Shown here: piece after piece, positions 54,861-64,000 of the stretch
Position numbering within the stretch: position 1 is the stretch's first letter
Layout of the letters: each line of letters opens with the position of its first letter
From: Kalaharituber pfeilii
Taxonomy: Eukaryota > Ascomycota > Pezizomycetes > Pezizales > Pezizaceae
NCBI GenBank assembly: GCA_015179045.1
Contig: WHUZ01000143.1
Coordinates: 1-64,000 of the forward strand
Length of the DNA: 64,000 bases
Direction of reading: 5' to 3'
Notes under the pieces: generated by a model
Databases searched by the model: none
The model's input: only the letters and a program-made list of their open reading frames with translations
Told to the model about the DNA's origin: nothing
Made by a program: the position numbers and the translations under genes

Positions 54861-55237
54861 GGCAGGGCTGCTCGGGGGTGAAGGCCTCAGGGCTTAGAAG
54901 TTCAGAGTGGGAAAGGTGGAGGCCTAGAGTGCAGTGGTGCAGAGAAGGGGAAGAGACGGTGGGGCATCTGTGGAGAGAATGCACAGTCTGGACGCAGAAG
55001 TGGCCGGGGAGGAGGCGGTGATAGAATTCCCGGAGGCGGAGGAGGACGGCACAGATCCGCTGGTTATGATGTAAGAATGGGCCGGGCGGTGAAATATTTT
55101 GTCCCAGCAGTACATATTTTATCAATTATCCTTGTTCAGAGTACCGGGGACGGGAGAGGCTTTTTCCTTTACTCTCCTATGTACGTAATCTCGCCATTGC
55201 CCATAGGGCGGCATGCTAGTAATTAAAAAAGAAAAAA
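54861..55237 (+). pseudogene. LINE 3' end remnant with zinc knuckle and tail A
   Basis: A plus-strand frame encodes WCREGEETVGHLWRECTVW (about 54937-54993), the post-RNase H Cys/His knuckle of these LINEs. A 3' UTR and tail A (CTCGCCATTGCCCATAGGGC..., 55190-55237) follow. Confidence 0.65.
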
Positions 55238-56400
55238 TTTAGTTTTTTTCTCGCTTTTTTTGTGTTGTGTTGGATAAACTTTTGTTCTGTTTCCGACTTT
55301 GTCCTCATCTTGTCCGAAGAATTGAAATCCTGTATCTCAGACAAGGCATCAGCTGTCAACCCATCTCACAAGTAAATTAGAGACAGTATTACTAACAACA
55401 ATTAGATAGTCAGAACGTGACTTGTCGCCCTCTAAAACCTCTGGAATTGCGGCGGATTATCCGGCAGCAGTGTGGCAGGTTCCGCTCCTTGTGTCATCAT
55501 CCAAATTCGAGCAGTCCGTTTCCTTGTCAGTGCAGCCTCGCTCGGTCTTACCCCCTCCACCTTCTCGCTGGGTGGAGCCGGAGGAGGGAATGTGTAGCGA
55601 CATCGACTCCCAGTATTCAATCTCCTCCGTGTCCAAGTGGCCAAGACTTTGGGTATAGCAAAAGCACATGATTCCGTAATGATTTAAAGTCAGAAGCCTT
55701 AATTGCATTTTGGATCATTTGAAATTCATATCACGTAACAAGGATTGCAGCAAGAGGTAACCTTAAAATGAAAAGCAAAAGCGTGGCTAACGCCGAAAGA
55801 GGGGAGGTAGATAGGCTATAGGGTGAAATTGGTCGGAGTCGGTAACAGTGCCCTTGCGGGGAGGTATAGACGGCGGGTTCTGCAGTCCAGCCCGGCGGTC
55901 AGTTTGTGCGCAGCATCCCGATTCAGATACATTATTCGTACATACAGCAGAACGATTATTAAAAAAAAAAAAATCGACACAATCCTTAAGAAGTCGAAGT
56001 CGGAAATTGAAACCTGAAAAAATAAAAGGCAAACCACGTCCTGTGCCTCCAACCAAGTAGAAGCTTGCCATGGTGGTACACGTGTACATCCGCGCTCCTA
56101 TTGAAGTATGAAAGTTGTATGCAGTACTGCATAGAAGGAAAGCTTATAGTTAAGATGAAAGAATGAGGATTGAACATGGAAACATGCAATGAAGAACTGG
56201 AGTGCTGTTTGTGATAGTGCAACTAAGCTACAAAAATTGCAAGGATATACAATTAGACAGGAATGAACTATTTCTCTCTATAACGATATGGTGGAGGCAA
56301 GATTTTTGACATGCCACTAATTGGATAACGCACAGTGTGACCGAGGCTCATGTTCCTGCACCCTTTGTATGTCTTTGTACAACCCCAAGGATCCCTCTTT
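55238..56400. other. No supported gene
   Basis: Overlapping short frames at 55417-55708 on both strands look like remnants, and none shows a domain. A poly(A) stretch at 55959-55973 has no recognisable tail. Confidence 0.3.
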
Positions 56401-56679
56401 GCAATTCGAGCTATTCCACAATAGGAACAATTCACAGAAACAAGCTGCAGGAGAAGGGGCCCACACAGCGGGACATGTTGGCAAATCTGTAAACAAGTCG
56501 AACCCAAAACAATGGATCTCTCTGACTTTCCATTAGGAGAGCGTCATCTTGCCGTTTAGTCGTACTTGAAACTCTCCCACGGGAAACCATGGTCCCTCCT
56601 GAAGGGTCCGATCCCTCGTCACCGGTTTTGAACTCAACCCTGTCGCTTGGTGTTGTAGAGGTAGGCATGCCATCACCTA

Positions 56680-57650
56680 TGTTATTCGTAAGATGTGCTT
56701 CACCGAATTCCGCGGCCACGAGTTGCATGTATCGAAGTTCATCGACTGGGTGCCGTTCACAAACTCCAATATTGTTTGTCTTTTGCTAGTCGCGTGACGA
56801 CACTGGATTGATGGATTATTTTTTTTGAATTGTTCCTCCTTGTCCTCAGTACGAGGGGTGTGGCCTGCATTGACATCTGCGCAATCGGATGACTGCAAGT
56901 GCGCGTTTTCGTCTGAACAGGTTGCATTTTTGTGCAGCTTGTGATTGTAGCCCCCCTGCCTCAGTTGAAACCTCTTTACTCCAGGGAGGTTCTTAATCCA
57001 TACCCATAGTCTGCGGAAAACACCTGTTTGAAGGGCCTGCAATGTGGTAGTTTTCAGCTCGATTGGCATGTAGTTCAAAAAGAGATGCCCAAAGGATCAA
57101 AAGAAATCTTACATACCTGCTCATTACTGTTCACATTATCTGCAAGAGTCCTTGCCGCCTTATCCTTACCCTTGTCGAGGCTGCTATTGCTGTAGAATGT
57201 CCTCTGGATAGGACCTACCAAAGGCCCTAAGGGTGGGGAATTTATACTGTTATTGGATTCTGTGTAATGATAGGACGGTGGTACGGGGACATCTAGCTGT
57301 ACGGCAGCAGCATTTGTAGTCTGTGAATATGGCCGTTGGGTCACACCATCTTCCTCCATCGAAGCATAGGTGGACGTAGTGTCCGGCAGGCTAGCTTCGG
57401 CAGTGATACTTTGAGTGTCGACTCCCACCTCCGTGTTCGCAATAAATGCAATTGTCGTATTCCATTCCTCCGACAAAGCTGGAGTGTTGAGAGTACCAAG
57501 TTCAGGAACATCAAAGGTTACTCTGAAGCCTCCGGTGGGCGTGGCAAATATCGTAGTGCCTGGAATATGATGACGCGGACCCATAGAAGCACTTCTCGTA
57601 CTTCCCCTCAACTTGTTAATGCTGCAGCTGAAGGTTTTGAAAGTTTTCAT
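56680..57650 (-). CDS. Hypothetical spliced protein, 3' exons unresolved
   Basis: The start is at 57650 (MKTFKTFSCSINK). Exon 1 is 57650-57117 (178 codons); the intron 57116-57037 has GTATGT at its donor and CAG at its acceptor; exon 2 starts at 57036 in frame. Exon 1 encodes a Ser/Thr/Pro-rich protein with a compact segment (GTTIFATPTGGFRVTFDVPELG). Exon 2 begins ALQTGVFRRLWVWIKNLPG. A further coding-like frame (HPVDELRYMQLVAAEFGEAH and on, about 56760-56432) suggests a third exon through a junction I could not place. I recognise no family. Splice signals make it a credible host gene. Confidence 0.5.
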
Positions 57651-58276
57651 TCTCAGATGTGCAGATGAATATTTGTTGCTAGAAAGATGACTAGCAGATA
57701 GATGGAAGGGAGAATGGGAGTGAATTTGGAAACAGTGGTTTAGAGGATGTAAAGTAAGCCAGGTGTCCGTAGGAGCTAGAGATGAGTCCGGGAAAGGCAA
57801 TGTGATGTTGAGTAAGAGGTAAAGAGGGAGGAGAGAGTAAGAGGTATTAGATAAAGGTCCTTAATTACAATGGATGTAGTAAACCCTAGAGTTGCGATCT
57901 TGGCACAGAACGTTCATAGCTATGCACAAATTCCAAAGCCAAGTCAGGTCAAAAGTACGCTCCTGCTATAGTAGGGGTACAGGAACTATGTGAGCGTGGA
58001 CTGAGTTCCTGGGGATATCCAAAATGTCCTTATACAGCTACGTTCGCTGCTTGGATGTAAGTAGGAATAAGTAATGCTATCTATATATATATGTAAAGAG
58101 ACCGTCAATCACTAGGACGTACAACCCTTGCTCAGACTCATGCCTATGTCGTTATCTACCACGCGACTAGCCCACCTAATCCAATACTACTTCGGTATCC
58201 TCTTTAACTACCCTCCATTAGACATCCTAAGTGCGATCGTCAGCAATATCATCACACTCTATTAGCTCGACAGTTA

Positions 58277-58553
58277 TTTTTTTTTTTTTTTTTTTTACAT
58301 CACATAACCCCGCTTGCAGCGCCAAGCCATGGCAGGGTCCCTGGGCAAGCCCTCGAAGCCCGGAGACAGGCTTAACAAACAGAAGTTTCTATCTACTTCT
58401 AGAACCTGAGGCTCCAATATATATCTCCCCCTCTCCCCTCTCCCTCTTCTCCACACTTTCGCATCCCGGCAATCAAACTTCCCCCACGGCAAATTTCGCA
58501 GTTTCCTCCTCACCTTCACAGCCTGCAAATTTTACCCCGACCCGGGTCGGTAA
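58277..58553 (-). mobile_element. Tail-B element, 277 bp, with 14 bp TSD
   Basis: TAGCTCGACAGTTA flanks the insertion at 58263-58276 and 58554-58567. Poly(T) and reversed tail B are followed by about 210 bp of body, purine-rich on the element's sense strand. It shows that tail B belongs to a longer retroelement that is usually cut short at the 5' end. Confidence 0.88.
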
Positions 58554-58567
58554 TAGCTCGACAGTTA

Positions 58568-60186
58568 GCTAACTCCACTTCAGCCACTTCAGCACCAGCA
58601 GGCCAATGAGCAGAGGTAATACATTTTAGTGTTCAGGTTTTGTGAAGTCAGTGTGCCAGATGCTATTCGAAATTGTCTCTGAAAGCTTGATTTAGGGGAA
58701 GGTAAAAATATTGGTTGGGAAACTAGGGGTTTTCCAGCAAAGTTGCAATGCTTACACTATTTATTGAAACTTTCGAACTTGTTATGCTGCTACATGAGCA
58801 GGTTGTGCTGTACAATGGTTCTCAAGCTTGCATGTTGTCCGAACAAAGTTACGTCGCTCTTGAATGTCCGGTAGAAGATTAGGCATTTCGCTACCGAAAT
58901 CAAACAACCTTGAGCAAATGCATCAGCCGGTCGACGGGTTTTCGCACCGCTCCGGATTTTGTCAATAGCTTTCACTCTCCTCAGGCTTGTTCAACAGCCT
59001 AGAGGTAATGATTATACGGGCAATTAGAAGAGATGTTGACATTGTCATTGATATGACAATACGAGGTGTAAGGCGAGGTGGTTTGAGGCAAAGAAGCGTG
59101 AGCGTAAGCAGTGCCGGTAGATTGAAGTGAGGCAGTGGAGGAAGCATCGTTCAGATTTTTTTTTTTCAATGATTTCATTCCATTCCGCATTTCTCGTGTG
59201 GGTCTGAGCATGGGTTGTACATACTAGTCGATTAGGGGTCGCTTCAAATATATATATATAACTAGTATCACTTATCTCTACTTATATCCAGTCACCACAA
59301 TAGTGACTGGACAGACACATTTCGGGGGATATCATGTGATCCAATTCCTCTACTAACAAAATTCTTTTCTGCACTTATCCACGGAGGTTTAGAGTAGCAG
59401 TTGGCTGTTTAACTGGCTAGGACGTAACAGAGATTGATCAAACAATGGACACCTTATTCACAAGTAAAGCAACGAGCAGTAATCGAACGTCCGAACAATG
59501 AGCAAGGTCTTCCGCAAATGACAGGAGCACAGATGAAGATGAGAAGCATGAAAGTGTAGAACAATCTTTGGAAGATAGTTTGAAATGCATTTCCTACCTC
59601 TGTTTGGTCTCATCAGAGAATTAACATCGCGTACTACAGTGTATCGATATTGCATTCAAGTAACAGTGAACTATCCTTATTTAACAAGTGTAATGCAGAG
59701 TGGCCAGAGTGAGATTTGGTCCATTATGTATTGAGGCTCATGCGTTCCAAGATCGCTAGTCATATGAGGACTAAGTGAAGTGATTACCAACAACGTTCAG
59801 AATCGTAGCACCTTCAGGGTAAAGGAAGAATGCTGTGTCGAAACACACCTACTTGTTTGGAATTCATGAGACCTGTATTGTGACTTCATTGTTTTCTTGG
59901 TTGTACTTGAACTTGTTCAGCATGACAAGCATCCTCATTAGCTCCGGGGCTTCAGGAAGCTCATAGAGCAGCGAAACCAGAACGAATTTTGGCCAGGGGC
60001 TGTAATGTGATTTACCACAGATAACCTGAAGTGTTCATATAAAAAAGGCGCTGACAAATTTCAAGAAGTGAAACTATGACATGAAGGACTTGATGTGTCA
60101 TGAGCAACAGAATGACAAATTCCGGCTTAGTACTGAGCCGTGGAGCTGGAAAGGTGCTGACAACATAAACATCAAGTATACCCACA
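58568..60186. other. No supported gene
   Basis: Only short frames are present. A (TA)n run lies near 59250, and a small inverted pair TCCAGTCAC/GTGACTGGA near 59290-59310. Nothing else is recognised. Confidence 0.35.
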
Positions 60187-60196
60187 AACCTCCTAC

Positions 60197-60256
60197 CTCG
60201 CTATAGCCCTCTGGGCGGCATGCGAGTACTGATATTAAGAAAAAAAATAAAAACAA
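60197..60256 (+). mobile_element. Tail-A-only insertion with TSD
   Basis: AACCTCCTAC (60187-60196 and 60257-60266) flanks 60 bp of tail A and an A-rich end. No other LINE sequence. Confidence 0.88.
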
Positions 60257-60300
60257 AACCTCCTACGTGCATGCACAAACCCAGTGCCCCCCGTCCCCAG

Positions 60301-60495
60301 CTACCCCAGACTGAGAACGGCAAACCAGTACTCGACCGGGTCACCCTCCACCTCCTCCTGCTTCCACCCTTTCTCCTCTAGATTCTCCCAGGAATGCCAG
60401 CTGACATGTGCCCCATCTTTGTCTTCCCTCTGGGGCCGCTCCAGTTCAGTGCACCTGAACACCACATGCTCAGCACTCCATGCCTCTTGAACCAA
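60301..60495 (-). pseudogene. LINE ORF2 C-terminal remnant
   Basis: The minus-strand frame contains WSAEHVVFRCTELERPQ, resembling the His/Cys end of the LINE zinc knuckle, and a Trp/Glu-rich tail. There is no adjacent tail in this orientation. Recognition rests on a short motif. Confidence 0.45.
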
Positions 60496-60560
60496 GATTT
60501 CTACTTATATCGTCTACCCGCGGTCCCAGCACCTGCTCATGGCTTCAATGACAAAACGAG

Positions 60561-61000
60561 ATGCTGGCAAATTCCCTTCTCCCCTCTCAGACATTCTCAG
60601 CACTGCGTTGGTCAATCACGATAGTCGCGTCGTGCAAGTTTAGTTTCAAAACGCTGGGGCGCGTGATTAAAGAACACGTTATAACACCGCTGGCTCTTAT
60701 TGATGATATCTTGAAAGGGTCCCCAGAGGAGGAGTGTGCCATGTCCCCTGCTGATATTGGCCATCCTTGGAAGGGATCATCAGCCCTCTCAAATTAACGA
60801 TAGCATAAGAAACACCCTTGCAGAAGAAATCATCATCTCTGGTGGGGACATCGATTTTTTAGTGGAAGAGTGTTCATTGGATATGTTTGCGGAAGCGTGC
60901 ATGGACACCGTGTCCACTGTCGGCATCTCAGCCACTCTAGGTGAGGTGTCCCAGCCCACAGATTTCCGAGGTGGAGTTTCCACTGAATCATAACGTGCAA
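60561..61000 (+). other. Coding-like fragments, unidentified
   Basis: Two frames (60645-60797, FKTLGRVIKEHVITPLALID; 60793-60993, NDSIRNTLAEEIIISGGDID) look protein-like and may be exons or remnants. No junction or family can be supported. Confidence 0.25.
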
Positions 61001-61210
61001 AGAACCTGAGAAAGTACATTCTGACCATGCCATCCTTGCAGCAGAAGTTAGTGATCCAAAGTGTATTGGTAAAATAAATCTGGGTAATTGTTTCTAGACT
61101 GTTGTAGGCTCAAAGCCTATAACACAATCACAGCATGTCTCTGGCCCCTGTTAAATCCACACCAATGTTCAGAAACAAAGGCTGTTGCGTGACTTTCACA
61201 GGGTGGAGGA

Positions 61211-61267
61211 CATCGCCATACCCGTGGGGCGGCAAGCGATTAATGATATAAAAAAAAAAAAAAAAAA
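61211..61267 (+). mobile_element. Tail-A-only insertion with perfect 12 bp TSD
   Basis: CAGGGTGGAGGA (61199-61210 and 61268-61279) flanks 57 bp: tail A and poly(A), nothing more. Confidence 0.92.
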
Positions 61268-61279
61268 CAGGGTGGAGGA

Positions 61280-63500
61280 AAGAAACATTAACCCCATATA
61301 TCCCGAGGGGGTTGATGTCAACCTTCAAAAGCAGAGCCTGAGTCCAATTGGAAGACCACCAGCAGCATAGGTTAACCTTCAGGATGCGAAATTGCCACAT
61401 TTAAACAAACATGAAGTTAAGGGCGTCTTCGAGAGTCACAAGCTTTATACCAAGTCTTCCCAGGCTCTCTTGAATCCAAAGGAGAGGAAATGGGAAATTC
61501 TGCAGCCTTGGACAGGGTAACAGACGAGATCACCAGCCGCTGGCAGAAGCAGTTGGGCTTGGTCTTCATTTGGGGGATATAGGTTTCTGAAGTAAGAACT
61601 ACAACTTAACTCAAGCAAGCAAATAGTCCTTTCTAGCTGCGTTACACAAGAAATTGAGCGCGACTTATTGCGCCCGCTAACCTGAAGGCCTCCTCCAATC
61701 GGTATAGCCATGGGTACTCGATGCGGAACAGTCTGGACAAGATTTCAGCCCAGATTTGGCGGAGGGTGATATCTATGCAAGTAATTGCCTGTGGTACCTC
61801 TTGGAACAAATGTATATCTAATCACGAACCCTACTACAGAAAATGAGGGTTACAATGTTTCCACAATATAATGATCTCTTTCCGGAGCGCAAAGGAAGGT
61901 GCAGTATTCGTACGGTCAATTGATCGGCTTTTGAGAACTTTAACTGAGGGCTAGAAGATTTATTGAAAGACCAAACGAGAAGGATTCCAGTCCCTTCTGG
62001 CTCGGTGCGAACATCGAGATTCTTTTTTTTGGAAGTTGAGCTTTAAGAGCCTGCGGCAAATGGATGTCCAAGAGGATCAGCAGGATGACAAAGGTAATAC
62101 AAAAATCTTCAAATTTGTTGGTTGTTATTTGTGCGATTGCTGGAAACAGTCACTGAGTATCAGGCCGCAGGTAGAGGCAGAATGAAACGGAGCTGAGAGA
62201 ACAGCAAAGGAGTGAATGGTATGCAGGATACCCCCAGATACGCGAAACAAAGTCTATGTTAGAGGATCTATTCGAAGAAATCTCTAAGACCTCATAGAAC
62301 TCCAACGACATTCCAAATGAGGCGATACGAGTATACCTAAAGCTAAGAAAGGCACATCAAGCGCAAGAAAGAAGAAAAATTGGAAGGCGGGAGTAGCACA
62401 AGCAAATGATTCAACATAAAAGCCCAGGATTGTAACATTCAGACACGCAATGAGTCCGAGTCGATCTCCATTCCAATACTTCAGTTCCAAACGTCACTCT
62501 CAAACCAAATTTCGATGAATAATAATGACTGGCGCAAGAGAATTGAGACCAAGAGAAGCTAACCTATACCAAAGTATCCTTGGAACTCGAGCTCTGTTGA
62601 GCCATTGGAGGAAGATTTTACCATGCTTGAGCGCATTACAACCCACCACTGGCACATCTACGAAGTACCCCGATTTCTCTATAGAAGATTGCATCAGCCA
62701 TACACGTTCACTACCCCTTCGGACCTTAGCGCTGGACACCAGCACAACTCGCAATCAATCCCAATTCTCTTTCAGAAACCTAATAGTATCGGAGTTCCTC
62801 TCGTGCAATATTTGCCTGCCAGGCAACCAAGGATGAACATCTCACGAGCATTCAATTACACACGGAAGTTAGGAGTTTCCAGGGAGCATTGGATGTGCGT
62901 CCACCTTTAGTGAAAGGAGGTTCGAAGCTGACAGGTATCCACACCAAGATCATGCAGTAGATGATGGGAGTATGATTATATCAAAGGGATATGATGTGGA
63001 AGTCAGCGCTCATCGAATGATAGCGCGGCTAAACCTTCGTTCTCAAACGATTATCAGGATAGGGAGCGAAATAATCTTCAGGATGACATTCAGAGTACAG
63101 CGGAAGACGTTCCTGCAGTGATTGATGCTACCGGGAGTGGAAACGGCGATGCCAACCTTGGCAGGATGGAAACGCAAATCAATATAAACTATTACAACCG
63201 CTATTCGGTATAGCAATGCGCCCTGGCGGGTACACTACAGGGACCGGATATTGTGGCTAACCCAATGAGAGTCTATAAAGCTGCCGTTGACAATGGCTTG
63301 TGCTGAGAAAGTACCTGCAACGAAGACCGCAGGTCTACCTAAATACTGCTTTGTGAAGCGCCTACAAGTATTACGAATGACGAACAATCTATCATCGAAT
63401 CCGTCCCGGGAACAACTTCCGAAGGCGGAATGTCAATAGACAAGGACAAGGAATGTCGTTTGGAGGGTGCTTGCTCAAACTGCAATGCAAGTGATAATCA
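61280..63500. other. Mostly unrecognised; scattered coding-like pieces
   Basis: A frame at 62605-62910 (MLERITTHHWHIYEVPRF) and pieces at 63010-63200 and 63360-63480 (SIIESVPGTTSEGGMS) look protein-like but are separated by stops and show no domain. They could be exons of one gene or a decayed one. Confidence 0.25.
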
Positions 63501-63514
63501 TCTCTCGGCGTTGC

Positions 63515-63568
63515 AATTCCGCCATAGCCCATAGGGCAGCATGCAAGTAATGATTTAAAGAAAAAAAC
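63515..63568 (+). mobile_element. Tail-A-only insertion
   Basis: CTCGGCGTTGC (63504-63514) and CTCGGCTTTGC (63569-63579) are probable TSD copies with one change. Between them are tail A (CATAGCCCATAGGGCAGCAT) and an A-rich end. Confidence 0.72.
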
Positions 63569-63804
63569 CTCGGCTTTGCGGACTACCTCGCACAGCAGGC
63601 CTATAAACACCGGGAGATTGTGTGACAATTTTAGACAAACTCAACTCCTATCGCGCTGTGGTCAAACTTGCAGGACTGTAAATGCAACAAATCTTACTTT
63701 TGAGGCTGGAGCTGAGAGCAGTAGAGGAGCAGAAGGGGCCTTTTTGTGAGTAATCTGAAGGTGCAATTCTCGACAACCCCTATCATGTTGCTGTTGGGAT
63801 GGGA

Positions 63805-63853
63805 TTTTTTTTATTATTTTTTTTTTTTTTATTTCATTAATCGCGTGCCGCCC
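63805..63853 (-). mobile_element. Tail-A-only insertion with perfect 12 bp TSD
   Basis: GTTGGGATGGGA (63793-63804 and 63854-63865) flanks 49 bp: T-rich run and reversed tail A. Confidence 0.92.
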
Positions 63854-64000
63854 GTTGGGATGGGAAAAAGGGAACGCGGGAGATTTCATCATCGCAGGGG
63901 ATCGGAGTAATTGATGTAATTTCAGAGGAGAGGCCCGTGCAGGATGGGAAGCAGGACCTCTGTCTCCTAAATACTGTGAAAGCTGCTACAGATGAGGATG

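Overview
The window looks like nuclear DNA of a filamentous ascomycete (Pezizomycotina). The signs are short introns of 45-115 bp with GTATGT/GTAAGT donors and TGCTAAC/TACTGAC-type branch points, a fungal NACHT-ankyrin (NLR-like) gene, a secreted fungal HNH (GmrSD-C/DUF1524-type) nuclease, a fungal PD-(D/E)XK-like gene, and many Tad1-like non-LTR retrotransposon pieces. I cannot name the species. It reads as a gene-poor, transposon-rich accessory region. Near-identical duplicated copies survive, so repeat-induced point mutation does not appear to act strongly here.

Layout. 0-3.2 kb: broken gag/ORF1-like retroelement reading frames on the minus strand. 3.6-9.6 kb: hairpin modules, LINE 3' ends, small inverted-repeat (TIR) elements, and a 1.75 kb foldback element nested inside a 0.67 kb TIR element. 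9.7-12.7 kb: a truncated ORF1-only LINE derivative with a 13 bp target-site duplication (TSD), a TIR element and a 3-copy tandem repeat. 13.6-15.6 kb: an intact three-exon PD-(D/E)XK nuclease-like gene, followed by another ORF1-only LINE insertion. 17-24.8 kb: an ORF1-bearing LINE derivative whose 3' UTR is split by a 4.16 kb foldback element with minisatellite arms, then a minus-strand RNase H LINE piece. 25.1-29.4 kb: a multi-exon NACHT-ankyrin gene with at least two or three lesions. 31.6-33.3 kb: the 3' end of a paralogous ankyrin gene split by a LINE with a clean TSD. 34.6-43.4 kb: an 8.8 kb near-perfect palindrome carrying two convergently arranged copies of a four-exon secreted nuclease gene. 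43.4-46.4 kb: two more ORF1-only LINE derivatives. 46.4-53.9 kb: an inverted-repeat-bounded complex with an intron-containing gene of unknown type and a RecQ-like helicase fragment. 54-64 kb: LINE remnants, one spliced gene of unknown function at 56.7-57.7 kb, tail-only retro-insertions, and poorly resolved coding-like pieces.

Two retroelement 3' ends recur on both strands. Tail A ends ...CATAGGGCGGCATGCGAG + TAATGA + poly(A). Tail B ends ...CAGCTGCAAGCGGGG + TCACGTGAAAT + poly(A). Tail A follows both RT/RNase H-bearing LINE pieces and a second class that encodes only the ORF1 RNA-binding-like domain. Many insertions consist of almost nothing but the tail and poly(A), yet have perfect TSDs. 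The main points of interest are the palindrome with its paired nuclease genes, the foldback element with minisatellite arms, the ORF1-only elements, the tail-only insertions and the helicase-bearing inverted-repeat complex.
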